Positions 16,029 through 24,350 of a stretch of DNA of 64,000 nucleotides are shown here, piece by piece (position 1 is the stretch's first letter; each line of letters starts with the position of its first letter). A program made the translations under genes and the position numbers. The notes under the pieces are model-generated. The model did no database searches. It saw only the letters and a program-made list of their open reading frames with translations, and was not told the DNA's origin. The stretch comes from an uncultured Corynebacterium sp. (GTDB taxonomy: Bacteria; Actinomycetota; Actinomycetes; Mycobacteriales; Mycobacteriaceae), in contig CAMIPB010000011.1 in the NCBI GenBank assembly GCA_946223355.1, positions 1-64,000 of the forward strand. Direction: 5' to 3'.

Positions 16029-17405
16029 CTAGCTTGAGTTGCCCGATCCGACGCTGCTGATGCCTCGGCCGAAAATATTTCCTCGCTCCGGGTACCAGCC
16101 GCTGAACTTGCCCAGCAAGAAGATGCCGATCGCCAGGATCGTGGCGACCCAACCCAATCCGGTAGTAAAACCAGCAATAACCGCAATCGGTGCGAGCACC
16201 GTCATACCAATCTCAAACGGACCAAAGCCGACGTAGGCCACGCCGTACTCGGATAGGGTGCCAGACTCCAGCTTCGGGTCGACGACCTTGAGGACCGCGA
16301 TGCCGGTCGCAACCGTCGCGGTCGCCCAACCCCAGCCGAAGATGCCGCGCTCGATCCAGCGCTCGCCGAAGATCACCGCTGGGAAATACAGCAGGAAGAA
16401 GGAACAGTAGATAATGCCGAGCACGAAGAGGATAAGCAGTGGAACCCAGTAGGAAGCCACAGCGGAAGGCACAATCGCCGCGATACCGAACGCGATGAGG
16501 TAGTCAGTGGACGCACCGGAAACCGCAGACATGGTCTCCTTGTCCAGGAAATCCTCTGCACCAACCGCGTTCAAAATTGCGCGGAAGATGAGGCCAACAA
16601 CCAGAGACATCGCGAACAATGGAACAGAAACGTTCTCGAACTGCGACTTGATCAACGCATTGACCAGGTAGGCGACAGCAACCGTGAGCACAATAAAGCC
16701 CACGTGCAGAGTGAGAGGCTCGATGGAGGAAGGGTTAGTGGTCGCCTTACCTAAGGACGGGCGATCGCCAACATTCTTGATGTAGCCGCGACGCAATTCC
16801 TCTGGGAGATCTCCAGGAATGTGGCTCACCTTGCCACGACGAATACCCCAGTTACCAGCGATGACACCGCCAACGATTGCAGCTACGGTGCCCACGGTTG
16901 CGGCGGTGAACCCCAGAGAGGAAGCCTCAGCTGCTCCGATACCTTCGAGTGCTCCGCCGACTGCCGCTGCTGTACCGAAGCCACCAATGAAGCCCACTGG
17001 CAACATCATGCCGAACCAGTTCGGAGTGTCGAATATTGGAGAGAGGACGTACAGGCCAATCAGGATGAAAATTCCCCATTGCCCCAAGAACATGACCGTG
17101 GAAAAAGCCCACATGCGGCGCGCACCTGCACGCACACTGCCGCTCATCTGCATGGAATAGGCCATGGACGCGAACACCATTGCAATCAATACCGTGGTGT
17201 AGCTACCAATGTGTTCGGAGAAGCCCATAACACCCAAGACGTTAGGTCCAAGCAGCAAACCAAGCAGTCCCGCGGTCACAGGTGCCGGCAGCAAAAGCTG
17301 TTGGAAAACCAGGCGGATGTGGTTACGCATGATAGTGCCAATCACCATCAAGATAGAGATCAATCCCACGTCAAGCATCAGGGTGCTTGCGGAAAATTCA
17401 GCCAT
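16029..17405 (-). CDS. gltS: Sodium/glutamate symporter (ESS family, GltS-like)
   Basis: 458-aa integral membrane protein with about ten or more hydrophobic segments in two related halves. Each half carries the Gly/Ala-rich signature loop of the ESS family (GFIGGFGTAAAVG at about 140-152 and GWGWATATVATG in the C-terminal half). GltS imports glutamate with sodium. Substrate specificity is not proven from sequence. GAGG precedes the ATG. A short inverted repeat TTTGAG-N7-CTCAAA (17433-17451) lies in the 5' region. Confidence 0.85.
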   Translation of the reverse strand: MAEFSASTLMLDVGLISILMVIGTIMRNHIRLVFQQLLLPAPVTAGLLGLLLGPNVLGVMGFSEHIGSYTTVLIAMVFASMAYSMQMSGSVRAGARRMWAFSTVMFLGQWGIFILIGLYVLSPIFDTPNWFGMMLPVGFIGGFGTAAAVGGALEGIGAAEASSLGFTAATVGTVAAIVGGVIAGNWGIRRGKVSHIPGDLPEELRRGYIKNVGDRPSLGKATTNPSSIEPLTLHVGFIVLTVAVAYLVNALIKSQFENVSVPLFAMSLVVGLIFRAILNAVGAEDFLDKETMSAVSGASTDYLIAFGIAAIVPSAVASYWVPLLILFVLGIIYCSFFLLYFPAVIFGERWIERGIFGWGWATATVATGIAVLKVVDPKLESGTLSEYGVAYVGFGPFEIGMTVLAPIAVIAGFTTGLGWVATILAIGIFLLGKFSGWYPERGNIFGRGISSVGSGNSS

Positions 17406-17674
17406 TTTTTACCTCGTCTTTTCTACTTCAAATTTGAGACTTACGCCTCAAACCTGAGTTCCACAGCGAGCCTACCTCGCTAATTACTCACTCCTTGAAT
17501 AAAAATTGCAGATACTTCTGCACGACCTCAAAAATCTGAAACCGTACATACCATACACACCCACGCGTGATTCATCACATAGATATCTTCATAGGGTACC
17601 CCCATCACTTCCTCAGAATTTGTGCAAGGGCTTACACCACGGCCCGCTACGGTGCGTTGGGTAGAATGCGAAGT

Positions 17675-18985
17675 ATGAGCGATACCTCTCACCGCGACTC
17701 CTCTCAGAACACTCGCCCCGACGGCGCAACGTTTGAAGAAGCAGCACCGAAGAATCTGCCTGAGTTAGCAGTCCTACTCCGCGAGCAGGCGCCGCAGTTT
17801 CGGGACTCGGCGCATGAGCACCTGTATGCACAGATTTGGGAAGCTCGCCAATCATTCCCTTTCCGCATGGACCAGACGCACGTCGACATGGCCCCGGCGC
17901 TGGCTTGGGTCTTTGAGCGCACCCCCATGTCCGGCACACTGCAGTTTGCTACCCGACGTCGCCTGCGCGAGCTAGGAAAAGACCACCGTCGGCACGGCTT
18001 CCCTGTGGACGTCTACCCTGTCTTCGCCGGTGCATTGACCAAAGCGCTGGATATCTTCGATTTGTCTGACCGCGTGCGCACCGCCGCGAACAGTACCATC
18101 ACAATGGTGTGCCAAACCATGGCAGCTGCCGCTCATGACGCCGACGTCGCTGGCATACCGGCAGCGCACCTGGCCGAAGTTGTTGCCGTCGAGCACCCGA
18201 ACCGTTTCATTACCGTAGTACGCCTGGAAACCGGCATGCCGGTGGACTACCAGGCCGGAGACGTCATCCCGATTACCTGCGATCTCTTGCCGGGCAAGTG
18301 GCGCGAGCTCACCCCGGCAGCGCCCGCGGACGAATTTGGACAACTAGAGTTTCACATCTATAACTGCGGCGATGCCTCGCAGTTGTTGAGCACTACTCGC
18401 GTAGGCGACCACTGGACGCTGGGCAATCCGCGCCCCGCATTCCTGCCAGCTACCTCCAGTGTGCTCAGCAACTCGACTTCCGGGAGCGGCAACTCATCCA
18501 CTGCAGAGCGCAGCCCACTGACAACAGACAGGGTGATTGTGGCGTTTGGGACGGGCTGGGCGTCGGCACGCGCGTGGTTGTTAGATCTGCTCACGACCAC
18601 CAAGCAGGCCGGCAATTCCGAACCGCCCGCCGCGACCTGTGTCTATATCGTGGCAGACTCCCCTGGCTTGTTGTATGACACTGAATTTCAGGCAAATCTG
18701 GATATTTTGGCGCCGTGGCTGAACTTGCAGCAAATCGTGCGCAGCGAATCGGATGATCGCTGGCTGCGGGCACAGCCGCTCGCAAAGAGTGTAGAGCCGT
18801 TCGTTTCGGCAGATCCGATCGCGACCATCGTGGATGATGGCCCATGGTTCGAGTTCGAGATGGTGCTCGTGGGGCCAGACAAAGATGTCACCCCGGCGCG
18901 CGAGCAGCTGTTAGAAATTGGTTTCCCGGAGTCAGATGTGGTGGCTTTCCCGTGGGTCGCGGAGGATAAGTGGGCCACTAAATAA
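17675..18985 (+). CDS. Globin / flavohaemoglobin-like reductase fusion
   Basis: About 436 aa. An N-terminal globin domain (about 25-150) has a proximal-His candidate (His104 in GKDHRRH, placed ten residues before the conserved Tyr of VYPVF as in Hmp). A ferredoxin-reductase-like beta barrel (about 170-270) and a NAD-binding-like domain (VIVAFGTGWASARAWL) follow. The canonical FAD motif RxYS/T is not present: the corresponding stretch reads WRELT. It may therefore bind FAD poorly or differ in electron transfer. The ATG at 17675 is chosen because TAGAAT ends seven bases upstream (leaderless pattern). An in-frame start 36 codons earlier would span the promoter. Confidence 0.75.
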   Translation: MSDTSHRDSSQNTRPDGATFEEAAPKNLPELAVLLREQAPQFRDSAHEHLYAQIWEARQSFPFRMDQTHVDMAPALAWVFERTPMSGTLQFATRRRLRELGKDHRRHGFPVDVYPVFAGALTKALDIFDLSDRVRTAANSTITMVCQTMAAAAHDADVAGIPAAHLAEVVAVEHPNRFITVVRLETGMPVDYQAGDVIPITCDLLPGKWRELTPAAPADEFGQLEFHIYNCGDASQLLSTTRVGDHWTLGNPRPAFLPATSSVLSNSTSGSGNSSTAERSPLTTDRVIVAFGTGWASARAWLLDLLTTTKQAGNSEPPAATCVYIVADSPGLLYDTEFQANLDILAPWLNLQQIVRSESDDRWLRAQPLAKSVEPFVSADPIATIVDDGPWFEFEMVLVGPDKDVTPAREQLLEIGFPESDVVAFPWVAEDKWATK

Positions 18986-19034
18986 CCCGATATTTTCCGG
19001 GTTAATATTCCTAGGGTTGGGTATGCTTGGACCC

Positions 19035-19562
19035 ATGACAACGCCCTCTAAAGACACCCCACAAGCAAGCTCCACCCCGGACCGTATCCAGCTGCGCCAG
19101 AACATGGCCGAAACCTCCAAGGCGCAGTACGCCGTCACCGACACCATCATCGCCCGCGCCAACGAGCTCGGCATCTCCCGCGCCGCCCTCGAGCTGGCAT
19201 TCGTACGCGTCAGCCAGGCCAACAAATGTGCATATTGCACCGACGTTCACGCACGCCTTGCTACCAAGTTCTACTCCGAGGAAGGTGTGGCTGCGGACGA
19301 GATTTCCCGCAAGCTCACCCTTGCTCCAGGCTGGCGCGAGGCCTTCGGCGTCTACTCCGACCTGGAGCAGGCCGGCCTAGAAATTGCCGAGGCTGTTACC
19401 TTGGTCGCCGACACTGATGGCGCGCTTTCCGACGCCGCCTACGACCGCCTGCGCTCCCAACTTGGCGATGACGTGCTCAGCGTCTTCCTTATGGGCTGCA
19501 TCAACATGAACGTGTTTAACCGCATCCATCTGTTCTCCAAAACAGTGGTGGGTCAGCCTTAA
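19035..19562 (+). CDS. AhpD-like carboxymuconolactone decarboxylase-family protein
   Basis: 175 aa, all-helical AhpD fold. The redox signature CAYCTDVH (Cys-X2-Cys-X3-His) is intact, which suggests alkylhydroperoxidase or thiol-disulfide activity. No ahpC is adjacent. The ATG at 19035 is preceded by TATGCT with seven intervening bases and no ribosome binding site, so leaderless. Its terminator lies inside the 3' end of the convergent nitrilase gene. It follows the globin gene by about 50 bp and may share a nitrosative or oxidative stress role, but this is inference. Confidence 0.85.
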   Translation: MTTPSKDTPQASSTPDRIQLRQNMAETSKAQYAVTDTIIARANELGISRAALELAFVRVSQANKCAYCTDVHARLATKFYSEEGVAADEISRKLTLAPGWREAFGVYSDLEQAGLEIAEAVTLVADTDGALSDAAYDRLRSQLGDDVLSVFLMGCINMNVFNRIHLFSKTVVGQP

Positions 19563-19585
19563 AGTTGTCTGGACTTGACCGTGGC

Positions 19586-20467
19586 TTAGGTCTGCCCCAA
19601 CTCGACGCTGCCGGAGACCACCGGCAGCGTTTTTCTTGTCTTTTCTACAAGATCCATGTCGAGTTCGCAGTAAAGGATCTCTGGCTCATACCCAGCTTCT
19701 GCCACCCGACGTCCCTGTGGATCAACTACGCACGAATGTCCAGCACCGGTTGGTCCAGACGCCTTGCCAGCTTCTTCATTCCCGCCGGGGCGCGCCTGGC
19801 CGGCCGCCACGATGTAGCACCCCGAGTCCAAAGCCCGCGCGGCGGTAAGAATACGCCACTGCTCAACTTTCCCAGGGCCGTCTGCCCAGCTGGTAGGCAC
19901 CACGATCACCTGGGCGCCGCGGCGGGCAAGCTCCTTGAACTGCTCCGGAAACCGGATGTCGTAGCAAGTGGCCACGCCAACAGTGATGTCCGCAGATGCT
20001 GGCACGGTGAAGGTGAGAAGCTCCGTGCCGGGTTTGACGGTGTCCGACTCCTTGTAATCGAAGGCATCGTAGGTGTGGATCTTGTCGTAGCCTAAGTGTT
20101 GGTTCGCGCCAGTAACCAAAGCTGTGTTGTAGATGCGATTAATCTTTTTGCTGGAAGCACCCGAGTCATGTGACTCGGGTTTATCCACAGTGTCTGCAGG
20201 ACGGAACATTCCCGCCACAACCACGACGCCGAGCTCCTCGGCGAGGGCGCGCAGGGACGTCGGGAAGCTGCCGTCGAGCTGCTGAGCTTGAGTATCCAAC
20301 CGGCCCGCGGAAAACGCCTGTGACGTGGCCTCGGGCAACACAATCAATCGCGCGCCTGCTGCGGCGGCCTCACGAATCTGGGCCGTTGCCAAGGCAAGAT
20401 TGTCCTCACGATCAGGCCCGGTAGTGATTTGTACGCATGCGACTTTCAAGGTTTTGTTACCTTCCAT
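19586..20467 (-). CDS. Carbon-nitrogen hydrolase (nitrilase superfamily)
   Basis: 293 aa. The Glu-Lys-Cys catalytic triad is visible: Glu46 (VLPEATS), Lys129 (YDKIHTYD) and Cys168 (VATCYDIRFPEQF). The class fits branch 10 (Nit/NitFhit, deaminated-glutathione amidase or omega-amidase like) more than true nitrilases. Cytoplasmic. Convergent with the AhpD-like gene. Substrate not known. Confidence 0.88.
   Translation of the reverse strand: MEGNKTLKVACVQITTGPDREDNLALATAQIREAAAAGARLIVLPEATSQAFSAGRLDTQAQQLDGSFPTSLRALAEELGVVVVAGMFRPADTVDKPESHDSGASSKKINRIYNTALVTGANQHLGYDKIHTYDAFDYKESDTVKPGTELLTFTVPASADITVGVATCYDIRFPEQFKELARRGAQVIVVPTSWADGPGKVEQWRILTAARALDSGCYIVAAGQARPGGNEEAGKASGPTGAGHSCVVDPQGRRVAEAGYEPEILYCELDMDLVEKTRKTLPVVSGSVELGQT
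19606..19634 (+). terminator. Terminator of the AhpD-like gene, located inside the nitrilase coding region
   Basis: Perfect 9-bp stem CGCTGCCGG (19606-19614) / CCGGCAGCG (19621-19629) with a 6-nt loop followed by TTTTT. It lies 44 bp after the AhpD stop but within the last 17 codons of the opposite-strand nitrilase. Confidence 0.85.
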
Positions 20468-20570
20468 GCCTCAACAGCCTATCTCAGGATTAGGGATCTC
20501 GTGGCGGGTTATCCACAGGCTCAAAATTGGGTATGGTCAATGTCTGGGGCGGGCATAAGAATCAGAAAGC

Positions 20571-20876
20571 ATGAATTTACTGAGCATGGATTTAGAAGAC
20601 AATGGCTGCGCGCTAACCACCGCAACTGTCTATTATGTACGGCGCCAGTTGGCACGACCCCGGGGATTCGCTGATCTACATGCCGGACCAGACTGCCCGC
20701 CGCACACTGCGGCCGCATTGGAAAGGGTGGCTGGGTCGTGGCAGGGATACGTTAACAGGATGGAAAGCGATATCGACGCGGTGCTGACGGACCTGGACGG
20801 CTTCTTGCAGCATGCATTAGCGCTGGACGAGGAAGCCGCGGCAGCACTCGGCGGCGGGGATGAGACACTGTCATGA
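20571..20876 (+). CDS. Small WXG-like helical protein, partner of the DUF1023 hydrolase
   Basis: 101 aa, unrecognised family. The C-terminal half is helical and acidic with a central Trp-Gln-Gly (WQG, residues 57-59), resembling the turn of WXG100/EspC-type ESX substrates. Its stop overlaps the ATG of the next gene by 4 bp (ATGA), so the two are translationally coupled. An alternative start is the ATG five codons downstream. A perfect DnaA-box-like TTATCCACA occurs at 20509-20517 upstream. Assignment to the WXG100 superfamily is inference. Confidence 0.6.
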   Translation: MNLLSMDLEDNGCALTTATVYYVRRQLARPRGFADLHAGPDCPPHTAAALERVAGSWQGYVNRMESDIDAVLTDLDGFLQHALALDEEAAAALGGGDETLS

Positions 20877-22048
20877 CGCTTAAGACGGGGCCTGATTCAG
20901 CATCTCTGTTTCTGTTGTCCACGGCGCTGCGCGAGCGGGCGGACTCACTCACACACCGGGTAATCGCACACGAAACCCACTGGAAAGGCTTGTACAGTAC
21001 TGGTTTTGCAGGCATTGCGGCCGAATCGGCGGTGGGCGCATTGCAACGAGAATCCGCGCGGTTAGATTATGTGGCCACCGAGATTTCTGCCGCAGCGGCG
21101 ATCGTGGCTAAATTCGCGAGTGTCTTTGCCCAATGGGAAAACTTGCGAGATCGACTACAAGCTTTGGCAATGCAGTCCGCCATCACCCACATCGATAACA
21201 CCCCGGTGGAGACACTGCTACACCGGCTGGACGATGTAGGCTCCGCTTTGGATTGGGCTTGTGCGCGCAGCCTGGACGCGTTGTGTACACCTGCTTTGGC
21301 CGAGCCGCCTCGTCGCCTCGAAGACGTTGCCGGGCTGCCCGCGCGCACCGTGCACGAGGTAATGCTGCCGCAGGCTCCGCCTGCAGTCCAACAGCTTGTG
21401 GCCGACCACCCAGAATTGACCCTCTTGGAGGTCGGTGATGGACAGGTCGTGGCGGCAATTGGGGACATTGACCAGGCAGAGGAAATTAGTACGTTCGTGG
21501 CTGGGGTGAATTCTTCCGAGTCAGCGACGTGGCCAAGCCAGGTAGAAAGAGTCAAGGCAATTGCGGAACACAAGGGCGGCGCGGCTGTCATGTGGCTGGG
21601 ATATAACGCGCCGGAGTCACTTGCCCACGCCACACACAAGGAACCGGCCCGGCGAGGCGCAGTGAAGCTTGCCCGGTTTCAAAAGGCTCTGGACCAGCGC
21701 AACCCGCATGCACACAAGACAGTCATTGGTTATTCGTATGGTTCTGTGGTCGCGGGCCAGGCAGCGCTAGGTGGCTTAGCGACCAATGACTTGGTGTTAG
21801 TAGGCAGCCCAGGCGCGGTGGCAAGCCATGCCCGGGAATTTGAACTGCACGGTGAGAACCCGCGGGTGTTTGCTACCACCGGAAAGCAGGACATCATCGC
21901 ACTGACCACTGACGCGACCGGTGGGGTGCACGGCGTGGACCCCACCTCCCCCGGCTTTGGCGCCAAGGCGTGGCCAACCGAATACTCGACCACACACACG
22001 GAATACTTCAGCAATCCGGACTTTCTACGGGGACTGGGCAGGTTATAG
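20873..22048 (+). CDS. WXG-like N-terminus fused to DUF1023 alpha/beta hydrolase
   Basis: 391 aa. The N-terminal helical part (1-130) contains Trp-Lys-Gly (WKG, 37-39), as in WXG-type hairpins. The C-terminal DUF1023 domain (about 175-375) is an alpha/beta hydrolase with nucleophile elbow GYSYGS (Ser288), probable acid Asp340 (TTGKQD) and His375 (TTHTEYF), so the triad looks intact. DUF1023 proteins are often linked to type VII secretion in actinobacteria. No signal peptide is seen. Lipase or esterase activity is the likely chemistry. The target is unknown. Confidence 0.75.
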   Translation: MTLKTGPDSASLFLLSTALRERADSLTHRVIAHETHWKGLYSTGFAGIAAESAVGALQRESARLDYVATEISAAAAIVAKFASVFAQWENLRDRLQALAMQSAITHIDNTPVETLLHRLDDVGSALDWACARSLDALCTPALAEPPRRLEDVAGLPARTVHEVMLPQAPPAVQQLVADHPELTLLEVGDGQVVAAIGDIDQAEEISTFVAGVNSSESATWPSQVERVKAIAEHKGGAAVMWLGYNAPESLAHATHKEPARRGAVKLARFQKALDQRNPHAHKTVIGYSYGSVVAGQAALGGLATNDLVLVGSPGAVASHAREFELHGENPRVFATTGKQDIIALTTDATGGVHGVDPTSPGFGAKAWPTEYSTTHTEYFSNPDFLRGLGRL

Positions 22049-22077
22049 GGTCTTGTCCGATCCTTCTAGATTGGTGG

Positions 22078-22098
22078 GCCAGGTTGAGCTGACCTGGC
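22078..22098. terminator. Possible bidirectional terminator hairpin
   Basis: GCCAGGT-N7-ACCTGGC, a 7-bp perfect stem in the 59-bp gap between the convergent DUF1023 and aldehyde dehydrogenase genes. No T-tract follows on either strand. Confidence 0.4.
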
Positions 22099-22107
22099 TA
22101 GACCTGA

Positions 22108-23628
22108 CTAGAACAGCCCGACCGGGTTTTGATCATAGGAGACAAGCAGATTCTTAGTCTGTTGGTAGTGCGAGAGCATCATCAGGTGATTCTCACGGCC
22201 AATACCCGATTCCTTATAGCCGCCGAATGCGGCGTGAGCAGGGTAGTTGTGATACTGATTCACCCACACGCGCCCTGCGTGAATAGCCCTGCCAGCGCGG
22301 TAGCAGGTATTGGCGTTACGTGACCATACGCCCGCGCCAAGACCAAAGTTAGTGTCATTTGAAATCTGAACGGCCTCGTCAAAGTCCTTAAAAGTTGCCA
22401 CCGACAGCACTGGACCAAAGATTTCATCTTGGAAAATGCGCATTTCGTTGTTGCCCTTGAACACAGTCGGTTCAATGTAATAGCCGTTTTCCAAGCCCTC
22501 AATTTTGTTGACATTGCCGCCAGTGAGCGTCTCCGCCCCCTCCTGCGGACCAATCTTGAGATACTCGGCGATTTTGTCCATCTGCTCCTGAGAAGCCTGT
22601 GCGCCCATCATGACGTCTGTGTCCAGCGGGTTGCCAATCTTAATCTTCTTCACACGCTCAATTGCCTGCTTGAGAAAATCATCCGCAATATCTTCGTGGA
22701 TGAGTGCTCGCGATGGGCATGTACAGACCTCACCCTGGTTGAGGGCAAACATGGTGAATCCCTCTAGACATTTCTGGAAGTAGCTGTCATCGGCATCCAT
22801 CACGTCCGGGAAAAACAGCGAAGGTGATTTGCCGCCAAGTTCTAGAGTGACCGGAATAATCTTGTCTGCGGCCGCCTTGTTAATTATTTTTCCGACCGGG
22901 GTAGAACCGGTAAACGCAATCTTTGCGATGCGGTCAGACGTCGACAAAGCAACTCCAGCTTCTTCGCCCACACCGTTGACCACATTGAGCACACCAGCAG
23001 GCAAAATATCGCCGATGATGTCGAGCAAGTACATGATGGATGCTGGGGTTTGCTCTGCTGGCTTGAGAACAATGGCGTTACCCGTAGCCAAGGCCGGTGC
23101 GATCTTCCACGAAGCCATCAACAATGGAAAGTTCCAAGGAATGATCTGTCCGACCACACCGAGCGGCTCATGAAAGTGGTAGGCAACGGTGTCCTTGTCT
23201 ATCTGCGACAAGGTTCCCTCCTGCGCACGAATCACGCCGGCAAAGTAGCGGAAGTGATCGATAGCCAACGGGATATCAGCTGCCAGGGTCTCACGAACCG
23301 CCTTGCCGTTGTCCCATGTTTCAGCAACGGCAATCTTTTCTAGGTTCTCCTCCATACGGTCGGCGATGCGCAACAAGATGTTGGAACGTTCCGTCGGCGA
23401 GGTGTGGCCCCAGTCTTCTGCCACTGCGTGTGCCGCATCCAGAGCCTTCTCAATATCTGCAGCCTTGCCGCGTGCAACTTGGCAGAATACCTGGCCATTT
23501 ACTGGTGAGACATTGTCCATGTATTCCCCGTCAACTGGGGCGACCCACTCACCGCCAATGTAATTATCGTAGCGTTCACGAAATTCTACGATCGCGTCTT
23601 GTTGGCCTGGGTTGGCGTAAATAGTCAT
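22108..23628 (-). CDS. ald: Aldehyde dehydrogenase (acetaldehyde oxidation, Ald)
   Basis: 506 aa, the length of C. glutamicum Ald, which is also next to hspR-dnaJ-grpE-dnaK. NAD-dependent oxidation of acetaldehyde to acetate in ethanol catabolism. Motifs: IIPWNFPLLMASWK, the catalytic Glu in VTLELGGKSP, catalytic Cys in NQGEVCTCPSR, and IFGPVLSV. The ATG at 23628 has AAGGAG upstream. A start 28 codons earlier lacks one. The 5' region carries TTTGCAAA elements expected of RamB control. Confidence 0.9.
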   Translation of the reverse strand: MTIYANPGQQDAIVEFRERYDNYIGGEWVAPVDGEYMDNVSPVNGQVFCQVARGKAADIEKALDAAHAVAEDWGHTSPTERSNILLRIADRMEENLEKIAVAETWDNGKAVRETLAADIPLAIDHFRYFAGVIRAQEGTLSQIDKDTVAYHFHEPLGVVGQIIPWNFPLLMASWKIAPALATGNAIVLKPAEQTPASIMYLLDIIGDILPAGVLNVVNGVGEEAGVALSTSDRIAKIAFTGSTPVGKIINKAAADKIIPVTLELGGKSPSLFFPDVMDADDSYFQKCLEGFTMFALNQGEVCTCPSRALIHEDIADDFLKQAIERVKKIKIGNPLDTDVMMGAQASQEQMDKIAEYLKIGPQEGAETLTGGNVNKIEGLENGYYIEPTVFKGNNEMRIFQDEIFGPVLSVATFKDFDEAVQISNDTNFGLGAGVWSRNANTCYRAGRAIHAGRVWVNQYHNYPAHAAFGGYKESGIGRENHLMMLSHYQQTKNLLVSYDQNPVGLF

Positions 23629-23773
23629 TGCAGCTCCTTGCAGTCGATTCTCTTCGCCAAAGCACCCCAGGCCTCCTTCGCCCGGCCCTAAGTTGTTAAC
23701 CCAGGCAAGCAAGGTGTGACACGGAACACTTTTGGCATGTGATCCTCAACATACTTGAAAGGGCGCAACCGTG

Positions 23774-23801
23774 TGTGCAAATTTCGCAAGATTTTTGCAA
23801 A
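23774..23801. promoter_or_regulatory. RamB-like TTTGCAAA elements upstream of ald
   Basis: TTTGCAAA at 23794-23801 and a nearby TGTGCAAATTT at 23774-23784 lie about 150 bp upstream of ald, in the gap 23629-23880. In C. glutamicum ald is controlled by RamA, RamB and GlxR. This is a motif-level call. Confidence 0.4.
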
Positions 23802-23880
23802 TTTTTTGTTAACCCAAGGCGCCTGCGGGAATGCTCAAGGTTTCTTAATGCACGAACCTCCCTCGTCAAAGGCACGAAAT

Positions 23881-24336
23881 CTACTGTGCGCCTCGGCGGC
23901 GCCGACGACGCGGGTTCCAGATAACCACCGACGTGGAGGGCTGCACCGGCACTAGCTCGCCACGCGTGCGCCGCTCGCCTTGGGCAGCGGCCCGACGCAA
24001 CTGCATAACCTCATTGGCTAGCTCATCACGCTCAGCCTCGAGCCGGTCACGTTCCTCCGTGAGCTCAATAATCGCTTTAATGCCCGCCAGGTTCACGCCC
24101 TCGTCCTGGGAAAGGGACTGGATCTTGCGGAGCATGCTGATGTCTCGCTTGGAGTAGCGTCGCCCGCCACCCGAAGTTCGAGCAGGCGAGACGAGCCCCA
24201 TCCGGTCATATGTGCGCAAGGTCTGCGCATGCATTCCGGACAGCTCAGCCGCCACCGAAATTACATAAACCTCGTGCGTGCCGGGCTGGTCAGCTCGGGG
24301 CTCCTGGGCGCGAGCGTCGCGATGCTTGTCAGCCAT
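23881..24336 (-). CDS. hspR: Heat-shock repressor HspR
   Basis: 151 aa MerR-like repressor of the dnaK operon. Winged-helix region at about residues 22-90 (YVISVAAELSGMHAQTLRTY, GGRRYS), a coiled coil (90-115; the ERDRLEAERDEL segment) and a basic Arg-rich tail. DnaK acts as co-repressor in the characterised systems. The ATG at 24336 sits nine bases after GGGAGG. The GTG two codons upstream is too close. Last gene of dnaK-grpE-dnaJ-hspR. Confidence 0.93.
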   Translation of the reverse strand: MADKHRDARAQEPRADQPGTHEVYVISVAAELSGMHAQTLRTYDRMGLVSPARTSGGGRRYSKRDISMLRKIQSLSQDEGVNLAGIKAIIELTEERDRLEAERDELANEVMQLRRAAAQGERRTRGELVPVQPSTSVVIWNPRRRRRRGAQ

Positions 24337-24350
24337 GCTCACTCACCTCC

